A DNA stretch of 64,000 bases. Origin: Rhizobium leguminosarum (GTDB lineage Bacteria > Pseudomonadota > Alphaproteobacteria > Rhizobiales > Rhizobiaceae). Below, one piece after another: positions 1 through 7,618 of the stretch. Below the pieces are notes generated by a model. It searched no databases, was not told the DNA's origin, and worked only from the letters and a program-made list of their open reading frames with translations. The stretch is from the NCBI RefSeq assembly GCF_017876795.1, contig NZ_JAGIOR010000003.1:372001-436000 (forward strand), written 5' to 3'. How positions within the stretch are numbered: position 1 is the stretch's first letter; the number at the start of each line of letters is the position of its first letter. The translations under genes were made by a program, and so were the position numbers.

Positions 1-48
1 GACTTTGCCTTCTACTGATGAAGTTGTCTCCGCGCTCATCTCGCTGCT

Positions 49-125
49 GTTATAAGTTTCTGCCAATACCTTATAACTCTCTTCTCTAATGTCAATGTTA
101 TAAGTTTCTGCCGAGACCTTATAAC
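49..125. repeat. Two copies of a 29-bp imperfect palindromic repeat
   Basis: Two near-identical 29-bp units lie at 49-77 and 97-125, starting 48 bp apart. Each has perfect 8-bp arms, GTTATAAG and CTTATAAC, around a 13-bp centre (TTTCTGCCAATAC in the first, TTTCTGCCGAGAC in the second). The arms are far more AT-rich than the surroundings. Paired palindromes at this spacing fit binding sites for a dimeric regulator, a recombinase or a partition/replication protein, or a dispersed intergenic repeat. The window begins just upstream, so any neighbouring gene or further copy is not visible. Confidence 0.75.
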
Positions 126-162
126 GGAGCCCCAACCTACTCCGGGTTGCTACGACAAACAC

Positions 163-188
163 AAAAAAACCCCGGGTTTCCCGGGGTT
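163..188 (-). terminator. Rho-independent terminator (minus strand)
   Basis: Read on the minus strand, a CCCCGGG stem, AAA loop and CCCGGGG stem are followed by seven T residues, a textbook intrinsic terminator. On the plus strand the stem is followed by TTAAAG only, so termination is directional. It lies 17 bp past the stop of the weak minus-strand ORF at 206-565, or could end a small RNA. Confidence 0.8.
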
Positions 189-205
189 AAAGATGCATGT
201 CTTGT

Positions 206-565
206 TCAGTTCATTAGTTGGCTGCTCGGCCACGCGACGCGTCGGGGTAGGCCTGCAACGACGCGGAAAAATTGCGCATCTTCGAAGACTGTTGCGGCGT
301 AAGCCATGTTTGAACTGCTGCACGCGGGCGTATCCGTCAAGGTGGAGTTGCAGCAGCGATCTTCCGGTCGGAAGGCTTTAGAGATGTCGCAACTGCCTCG
401 TGACAGCAAGCCAGTCTTCGACGCTCTTTCCGTCACTTCCCACGGGAGGATTTTTTTCCGAAGCGCGGGCGTGCCATGAGATACCTCCCGCTTCAGTCCG
501 GCCTCTGACTCTGCCTCGAAATCTTTCGACCGTCCGCAGATCGGCAAACGGTTTGCCGCCTTCAT
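206..565 (-). CDS. Possible small hypothetical protein upstream of a terminator
   Basis: A 119-codon minus-strand reading frame that I do not recognise. Its composition is not clearly protein-like (several Cys, Ser-rich stretches, no domain or membrane segment), so it may be spurious. The one supporting fact is that its stop codon lies 17 bp before a strong minus-strand terminator (163-188), so some minus-strand transcript ends here. That transcript could equally be a non-coding RNA or a much shorter peptide. The rest of 189-769 shows nothing else I can support. Confidence 0.25.
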   Translation of the reverse strand: MKAANRLPICGRSKDFEAESEAGLKREVSHGTPALRKKILPWEVTERASKTGLLSRGSCDISKAFRPEDRCCNSTLTDTPACSSSNMAYAATVFEDAQFFRVVAGLPRRVAWPSSQLMN

Positions 566-769
566 CCGGCGAGATGTCGGCCCAGGAGACGGATCAGTGG
601 CGGAAGGCGAATGTCCGGGCTTACATGAAGCGCACGGCCGTTATCCTCACGCCTGAGCAGGCGGTGGCCGACGCAGTCGCCATTAGGATCACTCGCCCGG
701 ATTTCGGAACAAAAGCCGCGTTCGCTCCATTCCAGATGGGAAATCCGCATACTGGATGGAGGCGAGAAC

Positions 770-1105
770 ATGGAAAACCACAGCGTCAAAGCCGATGGAA
801 ACGGCGCGATCGACGTCAACGGCCAAGTGTCACCGGTCACCTATACCGTCAGCCTCAAGGCGCACTCCTACGAGGTCGACATCCGCCTGATGGCGCCGCG
901 GGACTGGCTGCTGCAAAGAGGTTTCGAGCGGGATGCCGTTCTGGTCAGCCAGAGCGGCGCGCGCATTCCAGTCTATCACGACAGCGCCCGCCTCGATCCC
1001 GCCGACACGATTTCGATCGAGCTGACGGCGCGGGACGACAGCTGCACCAGTGAAGTGGACCTGATGCGCAAATACCCCGAGTTCGACAGCGCCAGCACTG
1101 CATAA
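770..1105 (+). CDS. Hypothetical protein, 111 aa
   Basis: A short soluble acidic protein of unknown function. The start is supported by GGAGGCGAG a few bases before the ATG. There is no signal peptide, membrane segment or cysteine cluster; the central part (residues 20-85) alternates hydrophobic and charged residues as in a small beta-rich domain, and includes one Cys near residue 94. It is monocistronic: nothing follows on the same strand and the next genes are on the other strand. It looks like a conserved rhizobial hypothetical, but I assign no function. Confidence 0.6.
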   Translation: MENHSVKADGNGAIDVNGQVSPVTYTVSLKAHSYEVDIRLMAPRDWLLQRGFERDAVLVSQSGARIPVYHDSARLDPADTISIELTARDDSCTSEVDLMRKYPEFDSASTA

Positions 1106-1133
1106 AACACGCTCGGAGGGTGCCCGCGACCTG

Positions 1134-1307
1134 TTATTTTCGAGAGAGCTTTTGCGACGCAGCGAAGGCGCGGCCGATGTCGAAGGAGGGCGGCTGCACC
1201 GGCGCGCGGGGATCGCGGAAAACCAGCCCGACGAGATTGTCGACGACGAGGATGAAGCCGAGCGCGACACCGAGGTAGAGCAGTGCGGCGATGACGAGGA
1301 GTGACAT
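1134..1307 (-). CDS. Small single-pass membrane protein, 57 aa
   Basis: A 57-residue protein with one clear transmembrane helix (about residues 3-29: Leu, Val, Ala, Ile, Gly, Phe) followed by a short charged, proline-containing cytoplasmic or periplasmic tail. The start was placed at the second of two close ATGs because GAGGG lies 6 bases upstream of it; a longer version would begin at 1313. It follows another small ORF (stop at 1318) by about 10 bases, so the two are probably co-transcribed. Function unknown. Confidence 0.6.
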   Translation of the reverse strand: MSLLVIAALLYLGVALGFILVVDNLVGLVFRDPRAPVQPPSFDIGRAFAASQKLSRK

Positions 1308-1317
1308 CTCCATCCCT

Positions 1318-1500
1318 CTAGACGATCGCGGCCGAAGCGCGGTCGCCGGCTGCAACGAGCAGGACGGAGAGAATATCGGTATGGCCGACGTTCATGGAAA
1401 CTTCCCCGGTTTCGCCATAAACAGCCAATGTTTGTTCTTGTTCCCGGTTATCGGGCGAGGGCTCAACTTTTTTGGGAAGCCTCAAAGCTTGCAGCGTCAT
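1318..1500 (-). CDS. Small hypothetical protein, 60 aa
   Basis: A 60-codon frame beginning at an ATG preceded by AGAGG four bases upstream, ending just before the small membrane protein gene at 1134-1307 and apparently in its operon. The C-terminal half (GHTDILSVLLVAAGDRASAA) is alanine/leucine-rich and looks like real coding sequence. No known domain. The tight spacing to the next gene is the main reason for calling it. Confidence 0.45.
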   Translation of the reverse strand: MTLQALRLPKKVEPSPDNREQEQTLAVYGETGEVSMNVGHTDILSVLLVAAGDRASAAIV

Positions 1501-1586
1501 CCGGCCTCTGTTCACCCCCGCATGGAAGCCCATCCCCTGCAAGTTCGATAATGCACAACTAATTCAATCTTATGACAAAAAGCATC

Positions 1587-1614
1587 AAAGGGCGCCGCGA
1601 CGACGCCCTTTTTT
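1587..1614. terminator. Terminator hairpin between DUF2934 gene and small ORFs
   Basis: The stem AAAGGGCG / CGCCCTTT around a 9-base loop is followed by six T residues on the plus strand. On the minus strand it lies 25 bp past the stop of the DUF2934 gene and is followed by a weaker T-rich stretch, so it may act in both directions. No convincing plus-strand gene ends here, which leaves room for a short plus-strand transcript. Confidence 0.6.
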
Positions 1615-1638
1615 AATCCAGCTGCTTGATTTCGGTAT

Positions 1639-1893
1639 TCAGAGCGCCGTTTTGCGGCTCGCGGTCCGTTTCGGGGCCGGTGTCACGACGCCGTTGGTCT
1701 TGCTGCCCGCGACGCTGCGCTTCGCCTTGGGCTTGACTTCCTTGCCGTCGGAAGAGGCAGCAGAGCTTTCGAGCACCTCGCGCTCGTGTCGTGCCTGATC
1801 CCAATGGATGGATTCTCGCCCTGTCGGATAGCCCTCGTCTTCCCAGAGGGCGTATGCACGTTTTTTGATCCACTCGTCTCGAGTTTCTGCCAT
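1639..1893 (-). CDS. DUF2934 domain protein, 84 aa
   Basis: A small basic protein. Residues 5-35 match the DUF2934 pattern: R-x-Y-x-L-W-E-x-E-G-x-P-x-G-R-x-x-x-H-W. The C-terminal half is Lys/Ala/Thr-rich and probably disordered. DUF2934 proteins are short, common in Rhizobiales and of unknown function. The gene is monocistronic on the minus strand and is followed by the hairpin at 1587-1614. Confidence 0.85.
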   Translation of the reverse strand: MAETRDEWIKKRAYALWEDEGYPTGRESIHWDQARHEREVLESSAASSDGKEVKPKAKRSVAGSKTNGVVTPAPKRTASRKTAL

Positions 1894-2036
1894 CGCTGAT
1901 CTCCAGTCACATGATGCCGTCGTTCGAACGCGATACTGATAGGATGGTTCCAGAGGAACGGAACTCTTTCAAGCGAAATCGCCCTGCAACCGGAAATAAT
2001 TTCGCATTGCAGCATATTAGGGTTGAGAAGAGACGT

Positions 2037-2678
2037 TCAGCGCCCGCCAAACTCCGCCGCCTTGTGCAGATCTGACACGAACTCCAGCCGCAACCTGTGC
2101 CGTTCTGCCTCGTCGCGAATGCGCAAGAGATAGGAGGGGTGGACGGTGACCAGAACAGGCGGATGGTTTGCCGGCTGCAGAATATGGCCGCGCGCCGGCG
2201 TCAGCTTCACCTTCGGCCCGAGCAACGCATAAACAGCACTTGCGCCGAGCGCCACGACCAGTTTCGGTTGCAGGATGTTGAGCTCGGCGCCGAGCCACCA
2301 GGCGCAACGCCGGATCTCGCCGGCATTGGGTTTTGCATGCAGCCGCCGTTTGCCCCGTGGCGTGAACTTGAAGTGCTTGATGGCATTGGTGACATAGCAG
2401 CGCTGGCGGTCGAGACCTGCCTCTTCCAGACAATGATCGAGCAACTGGCCGGCGGGGCCGACAAAGGGCTTTCCGGTCAGATCCTCCCGATCGCCCGGCT
2501 GTTCGCCGACGAGGACGATCTCGGCTTTCCCTGAGCCTTCGCCGAAGACGATCTGCGTGGCATTCCTGTAGAGATCACAGCGGGTGCAGCCTTCGGCCTG
2601 ATGGCGCAGTTCGGCAATGCTGTCGGCATCGGCAACATCGAGCGCCAGGGCAGGACCGATGGTTGCGGCTATGTTCAT
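2037..2678 (-). CDS. udgX: UdgX-like uracil-DNA-binding protein (family 4-type UDG)
   Basis: A member of the Fe-S uracil-DNA glycosylase superfamily. In the 218-residue frame starting at 2693, a C-x2-C pair lies at 36/39, the GEQPGD motif at 63-68, KRRLH at 115-119 and an H-P-S-Y-L-L-R motif near 185. GEQPGD (rather than GEAPG) with a K-R-R-[IL]-H loop is the mark of UdgX, known from mycobacteria to form a covalent bond to the abasic site through that histidine. The role is thus likely tight or covalent capture of uracil in DNA rather than turnover. The first ATG (2693) touches its AGGAG, so the internal ATG at 2678 is preferred. It is divergent from the phospholipase D gene. Confidence 0.85.
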   Translation of the reverse strand: MNIAATIGPALALDVADADSIAELRHQAEGCTRCDLYRNATQIVFGEGSGKAEIVLVGEQPGDREDLTGKPFVGPAGQLLDHCLEEAGLDRQRCYVTNAIKHFKFTPRGKRRLHAKPNAGEIRRCAWWLGAELNILQPKLVVALGASAVYALLGPKVKLTPARGHILQPANHPPVLVTVHPSYLLRIRDEAERHRLRLEFVSDLHKAAEFGGR

Positions 2679-2843
2679 GATGGCGATCCTCATCTCCTGA
2701 GGATCAATCGATCTGTGCCGGGATTGTTCCTGCCTTCGCGATCGGCCCGCCGGCAGGCAAAATGATCACGGCGAATAATTTCGCGTCATGGGAGAGAGCA
2801 GGCGCGATTGAACGCTGCCGTTTCGCGGCTATATTGGCCAGCG

Positions 2844-4307
2844 ATGTTCTATCTCTTGTCGACCTACTGGCCGCATATCCTCTTTGTCGTTTCGATCGCC
2901 ATGGGGGCCGCGGCAGCGATCCATGCCGCCATGACCAAGGAGGAGGTGCGTGCCGCGATTGGCTGGGTCGGCGTCATCATCCTGTCGCCGATCATCGGTG
3001 CGGTGCTCTATGCGATTGCCGGCATCAACCGTATCCGCCGCAAATCGCTGAGCATCCGTCGCGACGCGCTGCTGCGAGCGGCCGAAATCGACGAGTTGGA
3101 GACGTTCGATGCCGAGGCCGAGACGGTGATCAGCCAGTTCGGCCGCCGCTTTGCAGCACTGCAGACGCTCGGCGACCGGGTAACGCGCAATCCGCTGACC
3201 TCAGGCAATACGATCGACGTGCTGGAGACCGGCGACGAGGCTTATGCGGCGATGAAATCGATCATCGACGAGGCGGCGCGCAGCATCCTGCTCGAAACCT
3301 ATATTTTTGACCGCGACGTGATCGGCCTTCGCATCGCCGATGCGCTGATTGCGGCGGTAAAGCGCGGCGTGGCGGTCCGGGTGCTGATCGATGCGGTCGG
3401 CGCGCGGTATTCGGTGCCGAGCATTCTCGGCCATCTCCGGGATGGCGGCGTCACCGTCGCCGTCTTCAACGGCAATGTCATCATGGGCTTGCGGCTGCCC
3501 TATGCCAATCTGCGCACCCACCGCAAGATCCTGATCGGTGACGGGAAGATTGCGCTAACGGGCGGCATGAATATCCGGGCGGGCTTCAGTGAGGAGGCGA
3601 CGGGTGAAAGCTTTGCCCACGACACGCATTTCAGCGTCACCGGCCCTGTGGTTGCCGACCTCTTCGATCTTGCCGCTGAAGACTGGCGCTTCTCCACGCA
3701 GGAACTGTTGAACGGCGAGGCTTGGCGCATCGAGCCGCCGCAGCGCAGCCCCGGCGATCCGATCCTGATGCGCGTCGTCGCCTCCGGACCGGATCGCAGC
3801 GTCGAGACCAACCACAAGATGCTGATGGGCGCCTTTTCCGTGGCGCGCCAATCGATCCGCATCATGTCGCCCTATTTCCTGCCGGACCGTGAACTGATCA
3901 GCGCGCTAGTGACGGCTGCGCGGCGCGGCGTCGAAGTCGATATCGTCGTTCCCGCGGTCAACAACCTCGTGCTGGTCGACCGGGCGATGACGGCGCAATT
4001 CGACCAGATCCTCAAGGGTTACTGCCGGATCTGGCGCTCGACCGGCAACTTCAGCCATTCGAAGCTGCTGACGATCGACGGCACCTGGGCCTATGTCGGC
4101 TCTTCCAATCTCGACCCGCGTTCGCTGCGGCTGAATTTCGAGGTCGATCTCGAAGTGCTGAACGAAGGTTTTGCCGGCGAGATCGACGAGCATATCGAGG
4201 AAACTCTGAAATCGGCAACGCCGGTGACGCTGGACGGCTTGCGGGCGCGGCCCTTCCCGGTGCGGTTGCTCGAGAAGGTGCTGTGGCTGGGTTCGCCCTA
4301 TCTCTGA
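2844..4307 (+). CDS. cls: Cardiolipin-synthase-like phospholipase D family protein
   Basis: A 487-residue inner-membrane protein. Two hydrophobic helices lie at the N terminus (about residues 8-27 and 38-60), followed by two PLD domains, each with an H-x-K-x4-D motif (around residues 226 and 405). This layout is that of bacterial cardiolipin synthases, which join two phosphatidylglycerols. The start was placed at the ATG of MFYLLSTYW, where the family normally begins; an upstream TTG at 2808 would add 12 residues. A short gap separates it from the next plus-strand gene, and the pair is probably co-transcribed. Confidence 0.85.
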   Translation: MFYLLSTYWPHILFVVSIAMGAAAAIHAAMTKEEVRAAIGWVGVIILSPIIGAVLYAIAGINRIRRKSLSIRRDALLRAAEIDELETFDAEAETVISQFGRRFAALQTLGDRVTRNPLTSGNTIDVLETGDEAYAAMKSIIDEAARSILLETYIFDRDVIGLRIADALIAAVKRGVAVRVLIDAVGARYSVPSILGHLRDGGVTVAVFNGNVIMGLRLPYANLRTHRKILIGDGKIALTGGMNIRAGFSEEATGESFAHDTHFSVTGPVVADLFDLAAEDWRFSTQELLNGEAWRIEPPQRSPGDPILMRVVASGPDRSVETNHKMLMGAFSVARQSIRIMSPYFLPDRELISALVTAARRGVEVDIVVPAVNNLVLVDRAMTAQFDQILKGYCRIWRSTGNFSHSKLLTIDGTWAYVGSSNLDPRSLRLNFEVDLEVLNEGFAGEIDEHIEETLKSATPVTLDGLRARPFPVRLLEKVLWLGSPYL

Positions 4308-4400
4308 AGGATTATTTGCGGTCGGATGTGGCAAGTTCCGCTTGCCCTCCTATACTGCCGAGAGAAGCCTTTTAGATCAACGGAACAATCGCGCCTTCCG

Positions 4401-5216
4401 ATGCACGCCAGAAAAGTCAATCTTCCCGCCACCATTCTCGCCTCGATCAGGAGCAGGAAAAAGCGGCTCGACCCGGCCTTTACGGAGACGAGGCCGCGCA
4501 GCGCCGGGACGCTGATCGCCTCCTACAACGTGCACAAGTGCGTCGGCACCGACCGCCGCTTCGATCCGGAGCGCACCAGCCGGGTGATCCATGAAATCGG
4601 CGCCGACGTGATCGCGCTGCAGGAGGCCGATACGCGCTTCGGCGAACGCACGGGCATTCTCGACCTCGGCCGGCTGGAGCGGGAAACCGGGCTAATCCCG
4701 GTGCCGATTGCCGGCATGGCCAAGGCCCATGGCTGGCACGGCAATGTCGTGCTCTTCAAGAAAGGGCTGGTGCATGACGTGCATCAGATCAAATTGCCGG
4801 GGCTGGAGCCGCGCGGCGCGCTCGTCGCCGAAATCGAGCTCGAACAGGGCGGGGTGCTGCGCATCATCGCCGCGCATTTCGGGTTGCTGCGCCATAATAG
4901 AGCCCAGCAGGCCCGGATGTTGGTCGACCTCATCAACGACAGGCAGGAGATGCCGACTATCCTGCTCGGCGACCTCAACGAATGGCGGCTTGGCGACCGC
5001 TCGTCGCTCAACACCTTCCAATCCGCCTTCGGAGAGCTACCGCCCGCAGTTCCGAGCTTCCCCGCCGGCCTGCCGCTCTTGGCGCTCGACCGCATCATCG
5101 CCAACCGCAAGGGCATCATCTCGGAGGTGGAGGCGCATGATACGCCGCTCGCCCGCATCGCTTCGGATCATCTGCCGATCAAGGCGTTGATTGATCTGGG
5201 ACCGGTGGGCCGCTAA
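4401..5216 (+). CDS. Endonuclease/exonuclease/phosphatase family protein
   Basis: A 272-residue protein with the metal-dependent EEP fold: SYNVH near the N terminus, LQEAD for the metal-binding Glu, GDLNEW, and the C-terminal SDHLP His. These residues are shared by DNase I-like nucleases and by inositol/lipid phosphatases, so sequence alone does not give the substrate. There is no signal peptide; the first 30 residues are basic. Its position directly behind a cardiolipin-synthase-like gene, an association I recall from other Rhizobiales, favours a role in phospholipid metabolism. Confidence 0.75.
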   Translation: MHARKVNLPATILASIRSRKKRLDPAFTETRPRSAGTLIASYNVHKCVGTDRRFDPERTSRVIHEIGADVIALQEADTRFGERTGILDLGRLERETGLIPVPIAGMAKAHGWHGNVVLFKKGLVHDVHQIKLPGLEPRGALVAEIELEQGGVLRIIAAHFGLLRHNRAQQARMLVDLINDRQEMPTILLGDLNEWRLGDRSSLNTFQSAFGELPPAVPSFPAGLPLLALDRIIANRKGIISEVEAHDTPLARIASDHLPIKALIDLGPVGR

Positions 5217-5283
5217 GGGCGCGCGGTGAGTTTGCTTGCGCCGGCTTGATATGATCCCGTCTGCATAGGCTTTGAAGTTCTAA

Positions 5284-6215
5284 GAGCCTGACTCGAAAAG
5301 GTTTCAACGATATCCGTACCTTGCCAAGCGTCGTGTCAGGACCCGGATGTGGGCGATAGTGACCCAGGCCTCGGCTGAGGCGACGGACTTTTCCCAATCC
5401 TTCGCCAATCGTCGGCATCTGCCAAGCCATGCGAAGGTGCGCTCCACTACCCAGCGACGCGGCAGAACCTCGAAGCCCTTGGCCTTGTCGGTCCGCTTGA
5501 CGATCTGGAGAGTGAACGCAGCGATCTTTTGCAGTGCGCCCCTCAGCTTCGGTCCGGCATAACCACCATCGGCGAAGATATGTCTCAGCCACGGCCAGCG
5601 CTTGAGAATGGTTTTGAGAACCGCAGGCGCGCCGTCGCGATCCTGAATATCGGCGCTGTGAACCATGAGGCCGACCATCAGTCCGAGCGTGTCGACGACG
5701 ATATGACGCTTGCGTCCCTTTATCTTCTTGCCCGCGTCATAGCCCGAAATTCCGCCGCTTTCCGTGGTTTTCACGCTTTGACTGTCGATCACGCCCGCAG
5801 ACGGCGAGGCTTCCCGACCTTCCAAGTCACGCGCCTCCATCACAAGATGATGGTTGATCCGACCCCATAACCCTGTCGCTCGCCATTCATAGAAATAGGA
5901 CTGCACAGTTGTAAAAGGTGGAAAATCTCTGGGCATCATCCGCCACTGGCACCCCGTCGTGGCGATGTAAAGCAACGCATTCACGACCTCGCGAAGATCG
6001 GTACTGCGCGGCCTGCCCAACCGCCTCGGTCCAGGCAGGCAAGGCGAGATCAATCCCCACTCCCGGTCCGTCAGATCGCTTGCATACCGCACTGTGCGTC
6101 GGGCATATTGCCGACGGGTGAAATCAGTCCAGCCCATTGTGGTCTCCGTTCGTCCTAAGCAAACAAACAGAATCACAACTGGCTGATTTCACTCAACTCT
6201 TTTTCGGTCAGGCTC
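5284..6215. mobile_element. IS5-family insertion sequence
   Basis: A 932-bp element with terminal inverted repeats: GAGCCTGACTCGAAAAGG at 5284 and, on the other strand, GAGCCTGACCGAAAAAGA ending at 6215. Both ends are flanked by the trinucleotide TAA (5281-5283 and 6216-6218), a target duplication consistent with the short YTAR-type targets of the IS5 family. It carries one intact transposase gene on the minus strand, so it looks complete and recently active. Confidence 0.85.
5304..6137 (-). CDS. IS5-family transposase
   Basis: A 277-residue DDE transposase encoded by a single uninterrupted frame. The N-terminal helical region (SDLTDREWGLISPCLP) is typical of the IS427-like branch. Catalytic segments are visible as GVIDSQSVKT (first Asp), FADGGYAG (second Asp) and RRWVVERTFAWLGRCRRL (Glu). 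The start is at MGWTDFTRRQ, preceded by GGAG seven bases upstream; the longer frame to 6176 has no better signal. Related IS427 elements often need a frameshift between two frames; here they are fused. Confidence 0.9.
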   Translation of the reverse strand: MGWTDFTRRQYARRTVRYASDLTDREWGLISPCLPGPRRLGRPRSTDLREVVNALLYIATTGCQWRMMPRDFPPFTTVQSYFYEWRATGLWGRINHHLVMEARDLEGREASPSAGVIDSQSVKTTESGGISGYDAGKKIKGRKRHIVVDTLGLMVGLMVHSADIQDRDGAPAVLKTILKRWPWLRHIFADGGYAGPKLRGALQKIAAFTLQIVKRTDKAKGFEVLPRRWVVERTFAWLGRCRRLAKDWEKSVASAEAWVTIAHIRVLTRRLARYGYR

Positions 6216-6282
6216 TAAGGAGAACAGCGTTCTCGGTGTGGGACGGCGCGCGACTTTGACGCCGTTTCACTCGGCGACGCCG

Positions 6283-7205
6283 CTAACCGCTATTCCGCTC
6301 AAGCATCGCCAGATGCTCGGCGCACGCCGTCGTGACCAGCTCAAGCAACAACGCCGTCTGCTCTGCAAGCCAGTCGACCGCCTCCTCGCTGATCTCAAAA
6401 TGCTTTGAGTACCGAGCTTTAACATAGGCCTCGTTCAGCGTGTTGAACCAGGCGCTATGCTGGTCGCGGGGAAAAGCTTGGGCAAGACGCCGGTCCTGCT
6501 CCTCGGCGAGTGAACCGAGGAATTTGATGTTGTGGGAAGGCGGACCGTAATTGGTGAGTGTCAGCAGGACACAGGAATAGGCTTGCTCGATCGACTGATG
6601 CAGACTGAATGCGGATAGGTTTCCCCAAGCGTCGCCAGGGCGTTCTGAATTTTTGCCTTGAAACTCAGCTGTTGCGAGGAATGCGCGCGCTTCGGCAATC
6701 CTCTGCTCAAAATGGTCCTTCGCCACCCGCAGTCGATCGGCTGGTGAGAGTGGCTTGGGTTCCGCAAGCGGCTCATCATCGAGTTCATAGAGAACGATCC
6801 CTTCCTTCCGAATATCGGAGAAGAAGTATTGCCCTTCCTTGAGATAGGAGTTCACTTCGCGCCTGGAATGGACGATGAAGCTCACCGGTGTTTCAATTGA
6901 CCTGTCATGAATCAGCCGGTCAGCCGCTTTATGCCAATACTCGGCAAACTCGCAGAGCTTCCGGTTGTTCACGATGATCAAGAGATCGAAGTCCGACCGA
7001 TAACCCTTCATTGTGAAGGGTTCATCCACCCATCCTCCCTTGGCGTAGGAGCCAAACAGGATGATCTTCAGGATGCGGCCGCGCTTTTTGAAATCCGCGA
7101 TTCTCCATCCTTCAGCACGTCCTCGAATTCCTCGTGCAGGATCTCCAGAACGCGGCCAATTTCGCGTTGCTTGCGAAGCGGAATGTGATCGAGAGACGAC
7201 TTCAT
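6283..7205 (-). pseudogene. Nucleotidyltransferase-HEPN fusion protein, frameshifted
   Basis: The main frame (from about 7100 down to 6283) has a minimal nucleotidyltransferase signature, GSYAKG then D-F-D about 20 residues later, followed by a HEPN-like helical region (ALHQSIEQAYSC-like and ARYSKHFE segments). The natural start appears to be the ATG at 7205 in another frame: its first 30 codons (MKSSLDHIPLRKQREIG...) lead up to DVLKDG. They join IADFKKRG of the main frame only if one base is restored near 7100-7103. MNT-HEPN pairs act as toxin-antitoxin or abortive-infection modules when separate. The IS5 element lies just downstream. A sequencing error cannot be excluded. Confidence 0.65.
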
Positions 7206-7618
7206 GACACCATCGATAAGTGAAAGATCCTGCACCGTCCACCCGAAGTTTTGACGGTGTGCTACCTAAGGTTCGCGTGGGGGATGTCTTCTATAAAGGC
7301 AAGGGCCGCCCTTTGCGTTGGACGGGGAGGGAGCTGAAAGCGGTAGTCGGAGCCATTCCTTTCGCGGTGAAATAAGGAAAAATATGGGGTGATTGCTGCG
7401 GGGGACTGTCGTGCATTAGAATAGTCTTCCTCGATTGCCAGTATCTCCAACTATATTGCTAGCATTCGATAACGATACTTATCGGACGTGAAACGCCGCC
7501 GTCGCAATCGTCATCGATCGCGGAAGTAATGCCGGAGATCACTTCCAATTAAGGACGCGTTTACCATGATGTCAATGTGTTACGTTTCAACGAAAATCAC
7601 CTGACCAGCCTCCTGTGG
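7206..7618. other. Intergenic stretch with weak small ORFs and a possible DUF1612 5' end
   Basis: About 410 bp between the nucleotidyltransferase gene and the first IS66 element. A 52-codon plus-strand frame from GTG 7220 to 7378 (ending RWTGRELKAVVGAIPFAVK) and a 62-codon minus-strand frame (7262-7450) overlap; neither has a clear ribosome-binding site and I do not recognise either. From GTG 7577 a plus-strand frame runs to the IS66 junction at 7618. If both IS66 elements are removed, it continues in frame into the DUF1612 remnant at 11544 (HLTSLLWPIADAG). Confidence 0.4.

Noticed and set aside
1..190. Plasmid replication origin (repABC-type) suggested by palindromes
   Set aside because: No rep or par gene is visible, and the repeats do not match the repABC centromere palindrome I know; kept only as an unexplained repeat.
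400..1053. 217-codon plus-strand frame near the left end
   Set aside because: Overlaps the better supported 111-aa gene in another frame, and its C-terminal part is Arg/Pro/Gln-rich shadow sequence.
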